Below, in pieces: positions 8,568 to 18,380 of a stretch of 64,000 bases of DNA. Position numbers and translations under genes: made by a program. The DNA comes from Mycobacterium parmense (GTDB lineage Bacteria > Actinomycetota > Actinomycetes > Mycobacteriales > Mycobacteriaceae), in NCBI RefSeq assembly GCF_010730575.1, contig NZ_AP022614.1, positions 1,240,001-1,304,000 of the forward strand, in the 5' to 3' direction. Within the stretch, counting starts at the first letter, position 1. The number at the start of each line of letters is the position of its first letter. Below the pieces are notes generated by a model. It was not told the origin of the DNA. It saw only the letters and a list, made by a program, of their open reading frames with translations, and made no database searches.

Positions 8568-11336
8568 CTACCCGGCGTCAACTGCGACGACGCCGCGCCG
8601 AACGTCGCCGATCGCGCGCTTGGCGGCGGCGCGCAATTCGGCGTCCGGGGCGGCGTTGCGAACCTGGTCCAACAGGTCGAGCACCTGGCGGCACCAGCGC
8701 ACGAAGTCCCCGGCGAGCAGCGGCGAGCCGGTGCCGGTCGGGTCGAAAGCGGCCAGCGCGGTCGAGAGGTCTCCCGACCTGGCCCACCGATACATGACGC
8801 CGACGAAACCGTCGTCGGGTTCGCGGCTCGGGCCGATCCGGTGCGCCTGCTCGTCGGCGCGCAGCGCGTTGGACAGTCGCGCAGTCTGTTGCAACGCCTG
8901 CCGCACCCGTTGGTTCGGCGCGTCGGCGGCGAACGCCGCCCCGGGACCGTCGCCGCCCCTGCTCTCGTAGAGCACCGAGGAGACCACCGCCGCCAATTCC
9001 GGCGGTTTCAGGCCGTCCCATGCGCCCGTGCGCAGGCATTCGGCGACCAACAGGTCGCTCTCGCTGTAGATACGGGCCAGCAACCGGCCGTCGTCGGTGA
9101 CGACGGGATCGCCGGCCGCGTCCTGGATGAAGCCCCGCTCGGTGAGCAACCCGACGATCCGGTCGAAGGTCCGGGCGAGCGAATTAGTGGCTGCGGCGAC
9201 CTTTTTCTCCAACTGCGCATTGTCGCGCTCGATGCGCAGGTACCGTTCGGCGTCCCGCATCCGGGCCTCGAGCCCCGGGCTGTTGTGCGACGGGTGGCGG
9301 CGCAACTCGGCGCGCAGCGCCGCCAGCTCCGGGTCGTGGAAGGCGCCGTCGCCGTCGTCGTCGCTGCGGCCGGCCCGGCGCGCGGCCGGGATCGCCAGCC
9401 CTTCGACGGCCGAGCGCAACGCCGAAGCCAGGTCGCGCCGCACCCGCGGCTGGCGATGCTCCACCCGCCTGGGTAGCGGCATCGACCCGACCGGCGGCGA
9501 CACGCCCGAATAGTCCGCCGACGAAATCCTTCCCGCCCAACGGTTTTCGGTGAGCACCAACGGACGGGGGTCGTCCCCGTCACGCGCCGACTCCAGCACC
9601 ACCGCGAGCCCGCCGCGGTGGCCCTGGGTGATGTTGATGATGTCGCCCCGGCGCAGCGCCGACAACGCGTCGCTGGCGGCCTGGCGGCGCTGCAACCGCG
9701 ACGCGCGCGACTGTGCGCGCTCCATGTCGGAGATCCGGGCCCGCATCCGGGCGTAGCCCAGTATCGGCGAGTCGGTGCCGCCGAGTTCCTTGGCGATCTC
9801 CACGAGCAACTTCTCGCCGCGCTCGATGCCGCGGACCAGGCCGACGACCGAGCGGTCGGTCTGGTACTGGGCGAAGGACTGCTCGAGCAGGCGGTGCGCC
9901 TGCTCTGGGCCCATCCGGTGCACCAGGTTGATCGTCATGTTGTACGACGGGGCGAACGAACTGCGCAGCGGGAAGGTGCGGGTGGAGGCCAGGCCGGCCA
10001 CAGCGGACGGTTCGGTGGTCTCTTCGCTGGGATTCCACAACACCACCGCGTGACCCTCGACGTCGATGCCACGCCGCCCGGCGCGACCGGTCAGCTGCGT
10101 GTACTCCCCCGGCGTCAGCGGCACGTGCTGCTCGCCGTTGAACTTGACCAGCCGTTCGAGCACCACGGTGCGGGCGGGCATGTTGATGCCGAGAGCCAGG
10201 GTTTCGGTCGCGAAGACCGCCCTGACCAGGCCGGCGGTGAACAGCTCTTCGACCGTGTGGCGGAACGCCGGCAACATTCCCGCATGGTGGGCGGCCAGCC
10301 CGCGCAACAGACCCTCCCGCCATTCGTAGTAGCCCAGCACGGCCAGGTCGGCGTCGGCGAGGTCGCCGCAGCGGTGGTCGATCACCTCGGCGATCTGCGC
10401 GCGTTCCTCGTCGGTGGTCAGCCGCAGCGGGGACCGCAGGCACTGCTGGACCGCGGCGTCACACCCGGCCCGGGAGAACACGAACGTGATCGCCGGCAAC
10501 AGCCCCTCGGAGTCCAGGATCGCGATGACGTCGGGTCGGGCGGGCGGCCGGTAGAAACGCGGCCGGCCCTGACCCGTCCGTCCGGGCCGCCCGCGTCTGG
10601 GCTGCCAGTCCGACATGCGGTCCGCCTCACGGCGATGCGCGATGTGGCGCAACAGGTTGGGGTCGACGCGCGGCTCGCTGCCCGCGCCCGGCTGCCCGTG
10701 CGTGTAGTCGAAGAGGTCGAAGAGGCGCTTGCCCACCAGGACGTGCTGCCACAGCGGCACGGGCCGATGCTCGTCGACCACCACCGTCGTGTCGCCGCGC
10801 ACGGTCTGGATCCAGCCGCCGAATTCCTCGGCGTTGCTGACCGTCGCCGACAGGCTGACCAGCCGCACCTCCTGGGGCAGGTGCAGGATCACCTCCTCCC
10901 ACACCGGGCCCCGCATCCGGTCGGCGAGGAAATGCACCTCGTCCATGACCACATGCGAGAGCCCGCGCAGAGCGGGCGAATCGGCGTAGAGCATGTTGCG
11001 CAACACCTCGGTGGTCATCACCACCACGGGCGCGTCGGCGTTCACCGAGATGTCGCCGGTCAGCAGGCCGATCCGGTCCCGGCCGTAGCGCAGGGTCAGG
11101 TCGGTGTGTTTCTGGTTGCTCAGCGCCTTGAGCGGCGTGGTGTAGAAGCACTTGCCGCCGGCCGCCAGAGCCAGGTGCACCGCGAATTCACCGACCACCG
11201 TCTTGCCTGCCCCCGTCGGCGCGCAGACCAGTACGCCGTGGCCGCGTTCAAGCGCCGCGCACGCCCGCTGCTGAAATCCGTCGAGCGCAAACGGCAGTTC
11301 CGCAGTGAACCGGGGTAGCTCGACCAGCTCTGTCAC
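8568..11336 (-). CDS. helY: DEAD/DEAH-box superfamily 2 helicase HelY
   Basis: 922 residues, close to the 906 of Rv2092c. Ski2/Mtr4-like helicase: Walker A in APTGAGKT (about residue 40), DEVH box in VMDEVHFLADRM, SAT motif in SLSATVSN, and motif VI in QLTGRAGRRGID. The N-terminal half is the two RecA domains; the C-terminal half, with winged helix and helical bundle, is as expected for family members that unwind RNA or DNA duplexes. GTG start at 11336. It is the last gene of the tatA-tatC side of the locus and is separated from tatC by a strong hairpin (11353-11416), so it may be transcribed separately. Confidence 0.94.
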   Translation of the reverse strand: MTELVELPRFTAELPFALDGFQQRACAALERGHGVLVCAPTGAGKTVVGEFAVHLALAAGGKCFYTTPLKALSNQKHTDLTLRYGRDRIGLLTGDISVNADAPVVVMTTEVLRNMLYADSPALRGLSHVVMDEVHFLADRMRGPVWEEVILHLPQEVRLVSLSATVSNAEEFGGWIQTVRGDTTVVVDEHRPVPLWQHVLVGKRLFDLFDYTHGQPGAGSEPRVDPNLLRHIAHRREADRMSDWQPRRGRPGRTGQGRPRFYRPPARPDVIAILDSEGLLPAITFVFSRAGCDAAVQQCLRSPLRLTTDEERAQIAEVIDHRCGDLADADLAVLGYYEWREGLLRGLAAHHAGMLPAFRHTVEELFTAGLVRAVFATETLALGINMPARTVVLERLVKFNGEQHVPLTPGEYTQLTGRAGRRGIDVEGHAVVLWNPSEETTEPSAVAGLASTRTFPLRSSFAPSYNMTINLVHRMGPEQAHRLLEQSFAQYQTDRSVVGLVRGIERGEKLLVEIAKELGGTDSPILGYARMRARISDMERAQSRASRLQRRQAASDALSALRRGDIINITQGHRGGLAVVLESARDGDDPRPLVLTENRWAGRISSADYSGVSPPVGSMPLPRRVEHRQPRVRRDLASALRSAVEGLAIPAARRAGRSDDDGDGAFHDPELAALRAELRRHPSHNSPGLEARMRDAERYLRIERDNAQLEKKVAAATNSLARTFDRIVGLLTERGFIQDAAGDPVVTDDGRLLARIYSESDLLVAECLRTGAWDGLKPPELAAVVSSVLYESRGGDGPGAAFAADAPNQRVRQALQQTARLSNALRADEQAHRIGPSREPDDGFVGVMYRWARSGDLSTALAAFDPTGTGSPLLAGDFVRWCRQVLDLLDQVRNAAPDAELRAAAKRAIGDVRRGVVAVDAG

Positions 11337-11352
11337 GCCGCCGCCATCGTGC

Positions 11353-11416
11353 GCGAGGGCGCGCAGATGTACGGCGGATACGGAGTGTCGTCGTACAGAT
11401 ACGCGCCCTCGCGGGA
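11353..11416. terminator. Large imperfect hairpin between tatC and helY
   Basis: CGCGAGGGCGCG is perfectly complementary to CGCGCCCTCGCG. Inside this 12-bp stem, TGTACGGCG pairs with CGTCGTACA with one G-T. The loop is about 12 nt. No U-tract follows, which is usual for mycobacterial 3' hairpins. It sits after the tatC stop codon and directly before the helY start, so it could end or protect the tatA-tatC transcript, or attenuate helY. Half of its sequence recurs at 39849-39892. Confidence 0.55.
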
Positions 11417-11438
11417 GAGGGTGCCACGCTCGCCGGGG

Positions 11439-12395
11439 TTAGGTGACATCTTCGTGCTGCCCCGCACTGAACGACGGCTGGGGAATCGGGGACGGCGGCT
11501 CGATCACCGAGGCCTCGTCGTCGGGAATCTCGGCCTGGGCCTCGCGCTTGGCTTTGCGCCGGTCGTGCAGGCGGGCTATCTGGATGGCGAACTCCAGGAG
11601 CACCGACAGCGCCACGCCCAGCGCCGTCATCGAGAACGGATCCGAGCCGGGCGTGAACACCGCCGCGAAGACGAACATCGAGAAGATCAGACCCCGACGC
11701 CACGACTTGAGCTTCTGATAGCTCAGAATGCCCACCGTGTTGAGCATCGCGATCAGCAAAGGGAATTCGAAGCTGACCCCGAAGACCACCAGCAGGTTGA
11801 TCAGGAACCCGAAGTAGCGGTCGCCCGACAGCGCGGTCACCTGCACATCACTGCCCACGGTCAACAGGAAGCTCAACGCCTTGGACAGCACGTAGTAGGC
11901 CAGCACGGCACCGGCGACGAACAGCCCGGCGGCGGGGACCACGAACGCGATCGCGAAGCGGCGCTCCTTCTGATACAGCCCGGGTGTGATGAACGCCCAC
12001 AGCTGGTAGAGCCACATCGGGCAGGCGAGCACGATCCCGGCCGTCATCCCGACCTTGAGCCGCAACATAAACTGGTCGAACGGCGCGGTCGCCAGCAACC
12101 GGCACTGCCCGTCGGCGCTGATGTCCGCCCGCGCCGACTGCGGCAGCGAACAGTAGGGATGGCGCAGCCACTCGCCGAGGCTCTCCAGCCCGAAAATCGA
12201 GTGCGAATACCAGATGAAGCCGAAGATCGTGGTCAACAGGATGGCGCCCAGCGAGATCAGCAGGCGGGTGCGCAGCTCGGTGAGGTGATCGACCAGCGAC
12301 ATCGTCGCGTCGGGGTTGGTGCGGCTACGACGCTGCCGTGGGTTCAGCCGTTTCAGCACGCCGGCAGTGCGCGCTGAAACCTTGAAAGCTTTCAC
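11439..12395 (-). CDS. tatC: Sec-independent protein translocase TatC
   Basis: 318 residues as called, against 308 for Rv2093c. The conserved cytoplasmic start [14 protein letters not shown] (with the Glu that contacts the twin-arginine signal) lies about 30 residues in, and six membrane helices follow. TatC is the signal-recognition core of the twin-arginine exporter that moves folded proteins across the membrane. The GTG at 12395 gives a Lys/Arg-rich N-terminus; a later GTG at the residue before LKRLNP would match the M. tuberculosis length better, so the first dozen residues are uncertain. It follows tatA by 45 bp. Confidence 0.95.
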   Translation of the reverse strand: MKAFKVSARTAGVLKRLNPRQRRSRTNPDATMSLVDHLTELRTRLLISLGAILLTTIFGFIWYSHSIFGLESLGEWLRHPYCSLPQSARADISADGQCRLLATAPFDQFMLRLKVGMTAGIVLACPMWLYQLWAFITPGLYQKERRFAIAFVVPAAGLFVAGAVLAYYVLSKALSFLLTVGSDVQVTALSGDRYFGFLINLLVVFGVSFEFPLLIAMLNTVGILSYQKLKSWRRGLIFSMFVFAAVFTPGSDPFSMTALGVALSVLLEFAIQIARLHDRRKAKREAQAEIPDDEASVIEPPSPIPQPSFSAGQHEDVT

Positions 12396-12440
12396 GACGC
12401 TCGGTCAGTGAGGCGCGGGCACCGCGAGGGCGATGCCGGG

Positions 12441-12695
12441 CTAAGCCGGGCGAGCTTCGGTGTGACCCTGCTCCGTTGCGGTCGGCTGTTCGACGCGCTG
12501 CGACTGCACGGGCGTGGCCTGGTCGATGGCGGACGAATCGGCTTTGCTCTCACTTTGCATTTCGCGCAACTCGGACTTGAAGATGCGCATCGACTTACCC
12601 AACGAACGCGCCGCGTCGGGGAGCTTCTTGGCACCGAACAGCAAAACCACCACGACAGCGAGGATCGCCCAGTGCCACGGACTAAGACTGCCCAC
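12441..12695 (-). CDS. tatA: Sec-independent protein translocase TatA
   Basis: 84 residues. One N-terminal membrane helix ([15 protein letters not shown]), the conserved FGAKKLPD hinge and an amphipathic helix (residues about 25-42), then a disordered acidic/Gln-rich tail. TatA oligomers form the transport path of the twin-arginine system with TatC. The GTG start at 12695 is preceded by GGAGG at good spacing. It lies between pafC and tatC on the same strand, an arrangement shared with M. tuberculosis. Confidence 0.95.
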   Translation of the reverse strand: MGSLSPWHWAILAVVVVLLFGAKKLPDAARSLGKSMRIFKSELREMQSESKADSSAIDQATPVQSQRVEQPTATEQGHTEARPA

Positions 12696-12785
12696 TTTGA
12701 TTACCTCCAGACGTCCACCTGATGCTACCGCAGCTCAGCCGCTTGCCGGTGAGCCCGCGCCGCGCCGTGGCGGACACCGGTGGTA

Positions 12786-13748
12786 TCACGCCTGGTAGGC
12801 CGCCACGGCGGCCGCCGCGGCCTCGCGCACCCGCTCGGCCAGCGACTCCGGTTCCAGCACCCGCACGGCCGACCCGAATCCCAGCACCAGCCGGGTCATC
12901 CAGTCGGCGGAGGCGTAGGTCATGACGGCCTCGCACGATCCGTCGGGCAGCTCGCGCACTTCCCGCATGGGGTAGTACTCGAACATCCACGACGCCGACG
13001 GCGCCACCAGCAGCTTGGCCGACGGCAGCGCCGGGTCGCCGTCGAACAGCGACGTGTCCGGCGGCGCCGTCAGCGCGACGGCCGGCGGGGCGGCCGGTTC
13101 ACCGAGTTCGCGGGCGTCCACGATCCGGTCGAAACGGAACAGGCGGACCCCGTCGGACTCGCGCGACCAGGCCTCCAGGTAGCTGTGACCGCCGATCAGC
13201 AGCACCCGGATGGGGTCGACGACCCGGCTGGTCAGGGCGTCGCGGGACGCGGAGTAGTAGTCGATGGACAGCGCGCGCTGGTGCTGCACCGCCGCCCGCA
13301 CGGCGGCCGCGGCGGGGCTCTCGGCCGGGGCGGGCTCGTCCGCGGCGGCCGCCGACGCGGTGGCTTCCCGCCCGACGGCGCCCGCGGCCGCCTCGATCTT
13401 GGCGATCGCGCTGCGCGCGGCTTGCGGGTCGACCACGCCCGGGATGTCGGCCAGCGCCCGCAGCGCAACCAGCAGGCCGGTGGCCTCCGGGGAGGTGAGC
13501 TTGAGCGGCCGGTCGATGCCGGCGGAGAACGTGACCTTGATGGTGTCGCCGGAGAACTCGAAGTCGATGAGGTCGCCCGGGTAGTAGCCGGGAAGGCCGC
13601 ACAACCACAGCTGGTTGAGGTCCTCCTCGAGTTGCTTGACCGACACGCCAAGGTCGGCCGCGGCCTCGGCCCGGGTGATCCGCGGGTTGGCCTGGAAATA
13701 CGGCACCATGTTCAGCAGCCGGATCAACCGGGTGGACACGGGAGTCAC
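12786..13748 (-). CDS. pafC: WYL-domain transcriptional regulator PafC
   Basis: 320 residues: N-terminal winged helix (about 5-60, with ADLGVSVKQLEEDL), then a WYL domain where ligand sensing is expected (Tyr-containing strand at DYYSASRDALTSRVVDP, and HSYLEAWSR), and a C-terminal WCX-type extension. PafB and PafC work together as activator of the RecA-independent DNA-damage response in mycobacteria. GTG 13748 overlaps the pafB stop by four bases (GTGA), so translation is coupled. The longer open frame upstream lies over pafB and is ignored. Confidence 0.93.
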   Translation of the reverse strand: MTPVSTRLIRLLNMVPYFQANPRITRAEAAADLGVSVKQLEEDLNQLWLCGLPGYYPGDLIDFEFSGDTIKVTFSAGIDRPLKLTSPEATGLLVALRALADIPGVVDPQAARSAIAKIEAAAGAVGREATASAAAADEPAPAESPAAAAVRAAVQHQRALSIDYYSASRDALTSRVVDPIRVLLIGGHSYLEAWSRESDGVRLFRFDRIVDARELGEPAAPPAVALTAPPDTSLFDGDPALPSAKLLVAPSASWMFEYYPMREVRELPDGSCEAVMTYASADWMTRLVLGFGSAVRVLEPESLAERVREAAAAAVAAYQA

Positions 13749-14761
13749 GAGCGGACCTCGTCCGCGAGCCCCACGCCCGCCTGGGCGCGCAGCCTCGTCA
13801 GGACGTCGTCGCGCAGCGACTGCGGTTCCAGCACGACGGCGTCGGCGCCGCAGCCGGCGATGTCGCGCGCGAGTTGGTCGGTGGAGGTGACGTCGAGTTC
13901 GATCACCTCGCCGGCGCGGCCGCCCAGCTGCCGGGCCGTCACCGTCCGGGCGGCGCGTCGCAGCGCGGTGGCGCGCCCGTCGGCAACCCACACCCGGGCC
14001 TGCCCGCCCGCCGGCAGTTCGCTCACCTTCTGAGCGACGATGCCGGGAAGGTCCGCGTCGGCCGGGACGGTGACCGCGCCGGGCGGACCGATGGGCGTCA
14101 CCTCCGGACCGATCCGGGAGAGGCGGAACACGCGGATGTCGTCGCGGTCACGATCGTGGCCGACGAGATACCAACGGCCCTTCTGGGTGACCACGCCCCA
14201 CGGCTCGACGGTGCGGGTGCTGTATGGCTCGGCGCGCGACGGGCGGTGCGGGAACTGCACGGCCTGGCGAGAATCGATGGCCGCCAACAGGATTCCGAGC
14301 ACGTCCTCGGAACCGCGCAGGCCCGGGACACCCGCCGGGGAGGCGATGGCCACGGGCGCGCCGATCTCCGAGGGGTCGACGTCGACGCCGGCGGCGCGCA
14401 GTTTGAGCAAGGCGCCCTGGGTGGCGGTGATCAACTCGGGGGACTCCCACAGCTGCGTCGCGACGGCCACCGCGGCCGCCTCGTCGGGGGTCAGTTCGAC
14501 CGGCGGCAGGGCGTAGGCGTCGCGGTTGATCCGGTAGCCCTCGGCCGGGTCCGATGCCGACGCCCTGCCGACCTCGAGCGGGATGCCGAGGTCACGCAGT
14601 TCGTTCTTGTCGCGCTCGAACATGCGCGAAAACGCCTCGGCGCTGGGGCTGTCGGCATACCCCGCCACGGTCGACCGAATCTTCTCCGCCGTGATGTAGC
14701 CGCGCGTGGACAGGAGGGCGATGACCAGGTTGACCAGCCGCTCGACTTTCGAGGTCGCCAT
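13745..14761 (-). CDS. pafB: WYL-domain transcriptional regulator PafB
   Basis: 338 residues. HTH at the N-terminus (ERLVNLVIALLSTRGYITAEKIR), a central WYL domain (TRTVEPWGVVTQKGRWYLVGHDR) and a C-terminal extension, mirroring PafC. It acts as the partner of PafC in transcription of DNA-repair genes. ATG 14761 is supported by a TAACCT box 7 nt upstream and the absence of a Shine-Dalgarno, so pafB probably has its own leaderless promoter in the 113-bp gap after pafA. That would let pafBC be expressed independently of the proteasome genes. Confidence 0.94.
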   Translation of the reverse strand: MATSKVERLVNLVIALLSTRGYITAEKIRSTVAGYADSPSAEAFSRMFERDKNELRDLGIPLEVGRASASDPAEGYRINRDAYALPPVELTPDEAAAVAVATQLWESPELITATQGALLKLRAAGVDVDPSEIGAPVAIASPAGVPGLRGSEDVLGILLAAIDSRQAVQFPHRPSRAEPYSTRTVEPWGVVTQKGRWYLVGHDRDRDDIRVFRLSRIGPEVTPIGPPGAVTVPADADLPGIVAQKVSELPAGGQARVWVADGRATALRRAARTVTARQLGGRAGEVIELDVTSTDQLARDIAGCGADAVVLEPQSLRDDVLTRLRAQAGVGLADEVRS

Positions 14762-14768
14762 TCGCACC

Positions 14769-14774
14769 AGGTTA
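14769..14774 (-). promoter_or_regulatory. Leaderless-type -10 box of pafB
   Basis: TAACCT on the minus strand, 7 nt before the pafB ATG, in the gap between pafA and pafB. Suggests pafBC can be transcribed separately from pafA. No convincing -35. Confidence 0.5.
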
Positions 14775-14874
14775 GGCGATGCGCCCGGCGCTTCGCGTGC
14801 ACCGCCGCACCGCGTCGGAGGAGACCACCGACTCTGGAACCCGCAAGAGCCCCGGCGCCGTCTCGACGGTCCGG

Positions 14875-16233
14875 CTACATGCTGGCGATCAGGCGCTTGA
14901 CCCGCTCGTCGACCGCCCGGAACGGGTCTTTGCACAAAACCGTGCGCTGCGCCTGGTCGTTGAGCTTGAGGTGCACCCAGTCGACGGTGAAATCGCGCCC
15001 GGCCGCCTGCGCGGCGCTGATGAACTCGCCGCGCAGCCTGGCCCGGGTGGTCTGCGGCGGATGGTCGACCGCCTCGGTGATCTCCTCGTCGGTGGTGACC
15101 CGCGACGCGAGACCCTTGCGCTGCAGCAGGTCGAAGACACCACGGCCGCGCTTGATGTCGTGGTAGGCCAGGTCCAGCTGGGCGATCTTGGGGTCGGACA
15201 ACTCCATGTTGTAGCGGTCCTGATAGCGCTGGAACAACTTGCGCTTGATGACCCAGTCGATCTCCGTGTCGACCTTGGCGAAGTCCTGGCTCTCGACCGC
15301 GTCCAGCTGACGCCCCCACAGGTCGACGACCTGCTCGATCTGTGCGTTCGGCTCACGGGTTTGCAGGTGCTCGACCGCGCGGCTGTAGTACTCCCGCTGG
15401 ATGTCCAGCGCGCTGGCCTGACGCCCGCCGGCCAGGCGCACCGGCCGGCGACCGGTGACGTCGTGGCTGACCTCGCGGATGGCGCGGATCGGGTTGTCCA
15501 GGGAGAAGTCGCGAAACGGCACCCCGGCCTCGATCATCTCCAGCACGAGCGACGCGGTGCCCACCTTGAGCATCGTGGTGGTCTCGCACATGTTGGAGTC
15601 GCCGACGATGACGTGCAGGCGCCGGTATTTCTCGGCGTCGGCGTGCGGCTCGTCGCGGGTGTTGATGATCGGCCGGCTCCGGGTGGTGGCCGAGGAGACG
15701 CCCTCCCAGATGTGCTCGGCGCGCTGGGACAGGCAGAACGTCGCGGCCTTCGGCGTCTGCAGCACCTTGCCGGCTCCGCAGATCAGTTGCCGGGTGACCA
15801 GAAACGGCAGCAGCACATCGGAGATCCGGGAGAACTCGCCGGCGCGCACTATCAGGTAATTCTCGTGGCAGCCGTACGAGTTGCCCGCGGAGTCGGTGTT
15901 GTTCTTGAACAGGTAGATGTCGCCGCCGATGCCCTCGTCGGCGAGCCGCTGCTCGGCGTCGACGAGGAGGTCTTCCAGCACCCATTCGCCGGCACGGTCG
16001 TGGGTGACCAGCTGCACCAGGCTGTCGCATTCGGCGGTCGCGTATTCGGGGTGGCTGCCCACGTCGAGGTAGAGGCGCGCCCCGTTGCGGAGGAAGACGT
16101 TGGAGCTGCGGCCCCAGGACACGACCCGACGGAACAGGTAGCGGGCCACCTCGTCGGGGCTCAGCCGCCGATGACCGTGGAACGTGCAGGTGACACCGAA
16201 CTCGGTCTCGATGCCCATGATTCGTCGCTGCAC
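14875..16233 (-). CDS. pafA: Pup-protein ligase PafA
   Basis: 452 residues, exactly the expected length. Glutamine-synthetase-like fold: the ATP/Mg-binding strand [11 protein letters not shown] at the N-terminus (catalytic Glu and Asp region) and the conserved [27 protein letters not shown] and [14 protein letters not shown] blocks. It joins the C-terminal glutamate of Pup to lysines of target proteins using ATP. The GTG start at 16233 has a TACCCT box 7 nt upstream and no Shine-Dalgarno. In M. tuberculosis about ten genes separate prcA and pafA; here the gap is only 182 bp. Confidence 0.97.
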   Translation of the reverse strand: MQRRIMGIETEFGVTCTFHGHRRLSPDEVARYLFRRVVSWGRSSNVFLRNGARLYLDVGSHPEYATAECDSLVQLVTHDRAGEWVLEDLLVDAEQRLADEGIGGDIYLFKNNTDSAGNSYGCHENYLIVRAGEFSRISDVLLPFLVTRQLICGAGKVLQTPKAATFCLSQRAEHIWEGVSSATTRSRPIINTRDEPHADAEKYRRLHVIVGDSNMCETTTMLKVGTASLVLEMIEAGVPFRDFSLDNPIRAIREVSHDVTGRRPVRLAGGRQASALDIQREYYSRAVEHLQTREPNAQIEQVVDLWGRQLDAVESQDFAKVDTEIDWVIKRKLFQRYQDRYNMELSDPKIAQLDLAYHDIKRGRGVFDLLQRKGLASRVTTDEEITEAVDHPPQTTRARLRGEFISAAQAAGRDFTVDWVHLKLNDQAQRTVLCKDPFRAVDERVKRLIASM

Positions 16234-16240
16234 CTAATCG

Positions 16241-16246
16241 AGGGTA
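16241..16246 (-). promoter_or_regulatory. Leaderless-type -10 box of pafA
   Basis: TACCCT on the minus strand, 7 nt before the pafA GTG. With the 182-bp gap after prcA this suggests that pafA is transcribed from its own start. Confidence 0.5.
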
Positions 16247-16415
16247 CTGGTTGTGCGACCGTCACGGTGAGCAAGCCGCGCCTACAGATGCGGATTCGAT
16301 TACGGCGGCCCTTTTCCGGGCCGCGCGTGGCGCCGCCGGCGACGGGTTGAGAAAGCCGCCCAGCAAACCGGTTGGTTCCTTTGAAGCGAACTCCGCGGCG
16401 TCTTCGGCGCGCCGG

Positions 16416-17189
16416 CTAGTCTGCGGACTCGCCGTGCGACTCGGTCGCCTCGCCGTTGGACTCGGCGCCGTTGGAACCGTGCTCCTCCAGGAGGTTCTCC
16501 AGCTGGGCGCGGGTGATCCGCCGGAACGCCCGCCGTGGCCGATTGGCATCCAGGATGGCCACCTCGAGGCTGGCCACGTCGGGAGACGGCTGGTCGCCGT
16601 TCGAGGTCTCGGCACCGCCGGCTCGCAACGCCTTCACCGCGATCTGGACCGCTTCGCGCAGGTCGGCGTTCTCGGCGTAGGACTCCTTGAGCGCCGTCGC
16701 GATCGGTTCGGTGGTACCGCCCATCACCACGAAATGCGGCTCGTCGGCGATCGACCCGTCGTACAGGACCCGGTAGAGCTCCGGCGGTCTGGTCTCCCCG
16801 TAGTGGGCGACCTCGGCGACGCACAGTTCGACCTCGTACGGCTTGGCCTGCTCGGTGAAGATGCTGCCGAGCGTCTGCGCATAGACGTACGCCAGCTGAC
16901 GACCCGTGACGTCGCGGCGGTCGTAGGCGTAGCCGCGCGTGTCGGCGAACTGAATGCCGCCGCGGCGCAGATTGTCGAACTCGTTGAACTTGCCCGCGGC
17001 CGCAAAGCCCACACGATCGTAGAGCTCGCTGATCTTCTGCAAAGAGCGCGAGGGGTTTTCGGCCACGAATAGCACACCACCGGCGTAGGCCAGCGCCACC
17101 ACGCTTCGGCCCCGGGCGATGCCCTTGCGCGCGAGCTCGCTGCGCTCGCGCATCGCCTGCTCGGGCGAAATGAAATACGGAAAGCTCAC
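16416..17189 (-). CDS. prcA: 20S proteasome alpha subunit PrcA
   Basis: 257 residues. Alpha-type Ntn-hydrolase fold without catalytic Thr: [19 protein letters not shown] is the gate-forming N-terminus and the fold continues to about residue 235; the acidic/Ser-rich tail ends in HGESAD. The alpha ring gates the chamber and binds the C-terminus of Mpa. The GTG start at 17189 overlaps the prcB stop (17186) by four bases, so the two subunits are translationally coupled in equal amounts. Confidence 0.96.
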   Translation of the reverse strand: MSFPYFISPEQAMRERSELARKGIARGRSVVALAYAGGVLFVAENPSRSLQKISELYDRVGFAAAGKFNEFDNLRRGGIQFADTRGYAYDRRDVTGRQLAYVYAQTLGSIFTEQAKPYEVELCVAEVAHYGETRPPELYRVLYDGSIADEPHFVVMGGTTEPIATALKESYAENADLREAVQIAVKALRAGGAETSNGDQPSPDVASLEVAILDANRPRRAFRRITRAQLENLLEEHGSNGAESNGEATESHGESAD

Positions 17190-18070
17190 TTCTCACCGCC
17201 GTCGGGGCCGAATGTATCTGCGCGCGAACGGCTTTGGATGACCTCGCGAGCCAGTTCGGCGATGCGGCTCTCCGGCACGTCGGCCGCGCCCTCGGCCCCG
17301 ATCGTCACCGCCGTGGGATAGATCCCGCGCACCAGATCCGGTCCGCCCGTGGCAGAGTCGTCGTCCGCGGCGTCGTAGAGCGCCTCCACCGCCACGCGCA
17401 CCGCGGAGTCGGCGTCGACGACTTGCGAGTACAGCTTCTTCATCGAAGATTTGGCGAATATCGAGCCCGAGCCCACCGACTGGTAGCCCTCTTCTTCCAG
17501 GTTCCAGCCGCCGGCGGCGTCGAACGAGACGATGCGGCCCGCGCTTTCGGGGTTCGGCGCGTGAATGTCGTAGCCCGCCAGCAGCGGCAGCGCCACCAGG
17601 CCCTGCATTGCCGCCGCCAGATTTCCGCGCACCATGATGGCGAGCCGGTTGACCTTGCCCGCGAAGGTGAGGGGCACGCCTTCGAGCTTCTCGTAATGCT
17701 CGAGTTCGACCGCGTACAGGCGGGCGAACTCGACGGCGATCGCGGCGGTGCCGGCGATGCCGGTCGCGGTGTAGTCGTCGGTGATGTAGACCTTCTTCAC
17801 GTCGCGCCCGGCGATCATGTTGCCCTGCGTCGAACGCCGGTCACCGGCGAGGACGACGCCGCCCGGGTACTTCAGCGCAACGATGGTGGTGCCGTGGGGC
17901 AACTGCCCGCCGGCACTGACCGACTGCGCCGCCTGCGTGCCGCCGAAGCTTGCCGGCAGCAACTCCGGCGCCTGACGGCGCAGGAAGTCAGCAAACGACG
18001 ACAGGTCTACGGCCGGGGATGGCGGAAGTGCGGAATGGTTGGACAGGCGATCAGAGAACGGCCAGGTCAC
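17186..18070 (-). CDS. prcB: 20S proteasome beta subunit PrcB
   Basis: 294 residues with a propeptide of about 60 residues; the expected autocleavage is at G60/T61 ([10 protein letters not shown]). The catalytic residues are all present: Thr61 (T1), Asp77 (D17, in AGDRRST) and Lys93 (K33, in GRDVKKVY). It forms the proteolytic inner rings of the mycobacterial proteasome. Its ATG overlaps the pup stop (ATGA, 18067-18070), and its stop overlaps the prcA start. Confidence 0.97.
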   Translation of the reverse strand: MTWPFSDRLSNHSALPPSPAVDLSSFADFLRRQAPELLPASFGGTQAAQSVSAGGQLPHGTTIVALKYPGGVVLAGDRRSTQGNMIAGRDVKKVYITDDYTATGIAGTAAIAVEFARLYAVELEHYEKLEGVPLTFAGKVNRLAIMVRGNLAAAMQGLVALPLLAGYDIHAPNPESAGRIVSFDAAGGWNLEEEGYQSVGSGSIFAKSSMKKLYSQVVDADSAVRVAVEALYDAADDDSATGGPDLVRGIYPTAVTIGAEGAADVPESRIAELAREVIQSRSRADTFGPDGGEK

Positions 18071-18261
18071 TGTCCGCCCTTTTGGACGTACGCGCGGACG
18101 AAGTCCTCGGCGTTCTCCTCAAGGACGTCGTCGATCTCGTCGAGCAGGTCGTCGGTGTCTTCAGCTAACTTCTCGCGGCGTTCCTGGCCCGCGGCCGTGC
18201 TGGCGCCGAGGTCGTCTTCGCCGTCACCACCACCGCCACGCTTGGTCTGCTCCTGAGCCAT
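18067..18261 (-). CDS. pup: Prokaryotic ubiquitin-like protein Pup
   Basis: 64 residues, intrinsically disordered and acidic, with two short helical coiled-coil stretches ([19 protein letters not shown] region) that bind Mpa. It ends in GGQ, so the last Gln must be deamidated by Dop before PafA can ligate it. It is coupled to prcB by an ATGA overlap and lies 119 bp after dop. Confidence 0.97.
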   Translation of the reverse strand: MAQEQTKRGGGGDGEDDLGASTAAGQERREKLAEDTDDLLDEIDDVLEENAEDFVRAYVQKGGQ

Positions 18262-18380
18262 CGCCGCCTCCTGCTTGGTCTGGACTTAATCAACGGCTTG
18301 TTTGGTTCCTGAGCCACATTGCCCGTCGATCTTTGTCTAGCCTACCGGTCAACCCCGACGTTCCCCCGCCCAACCGGCTT

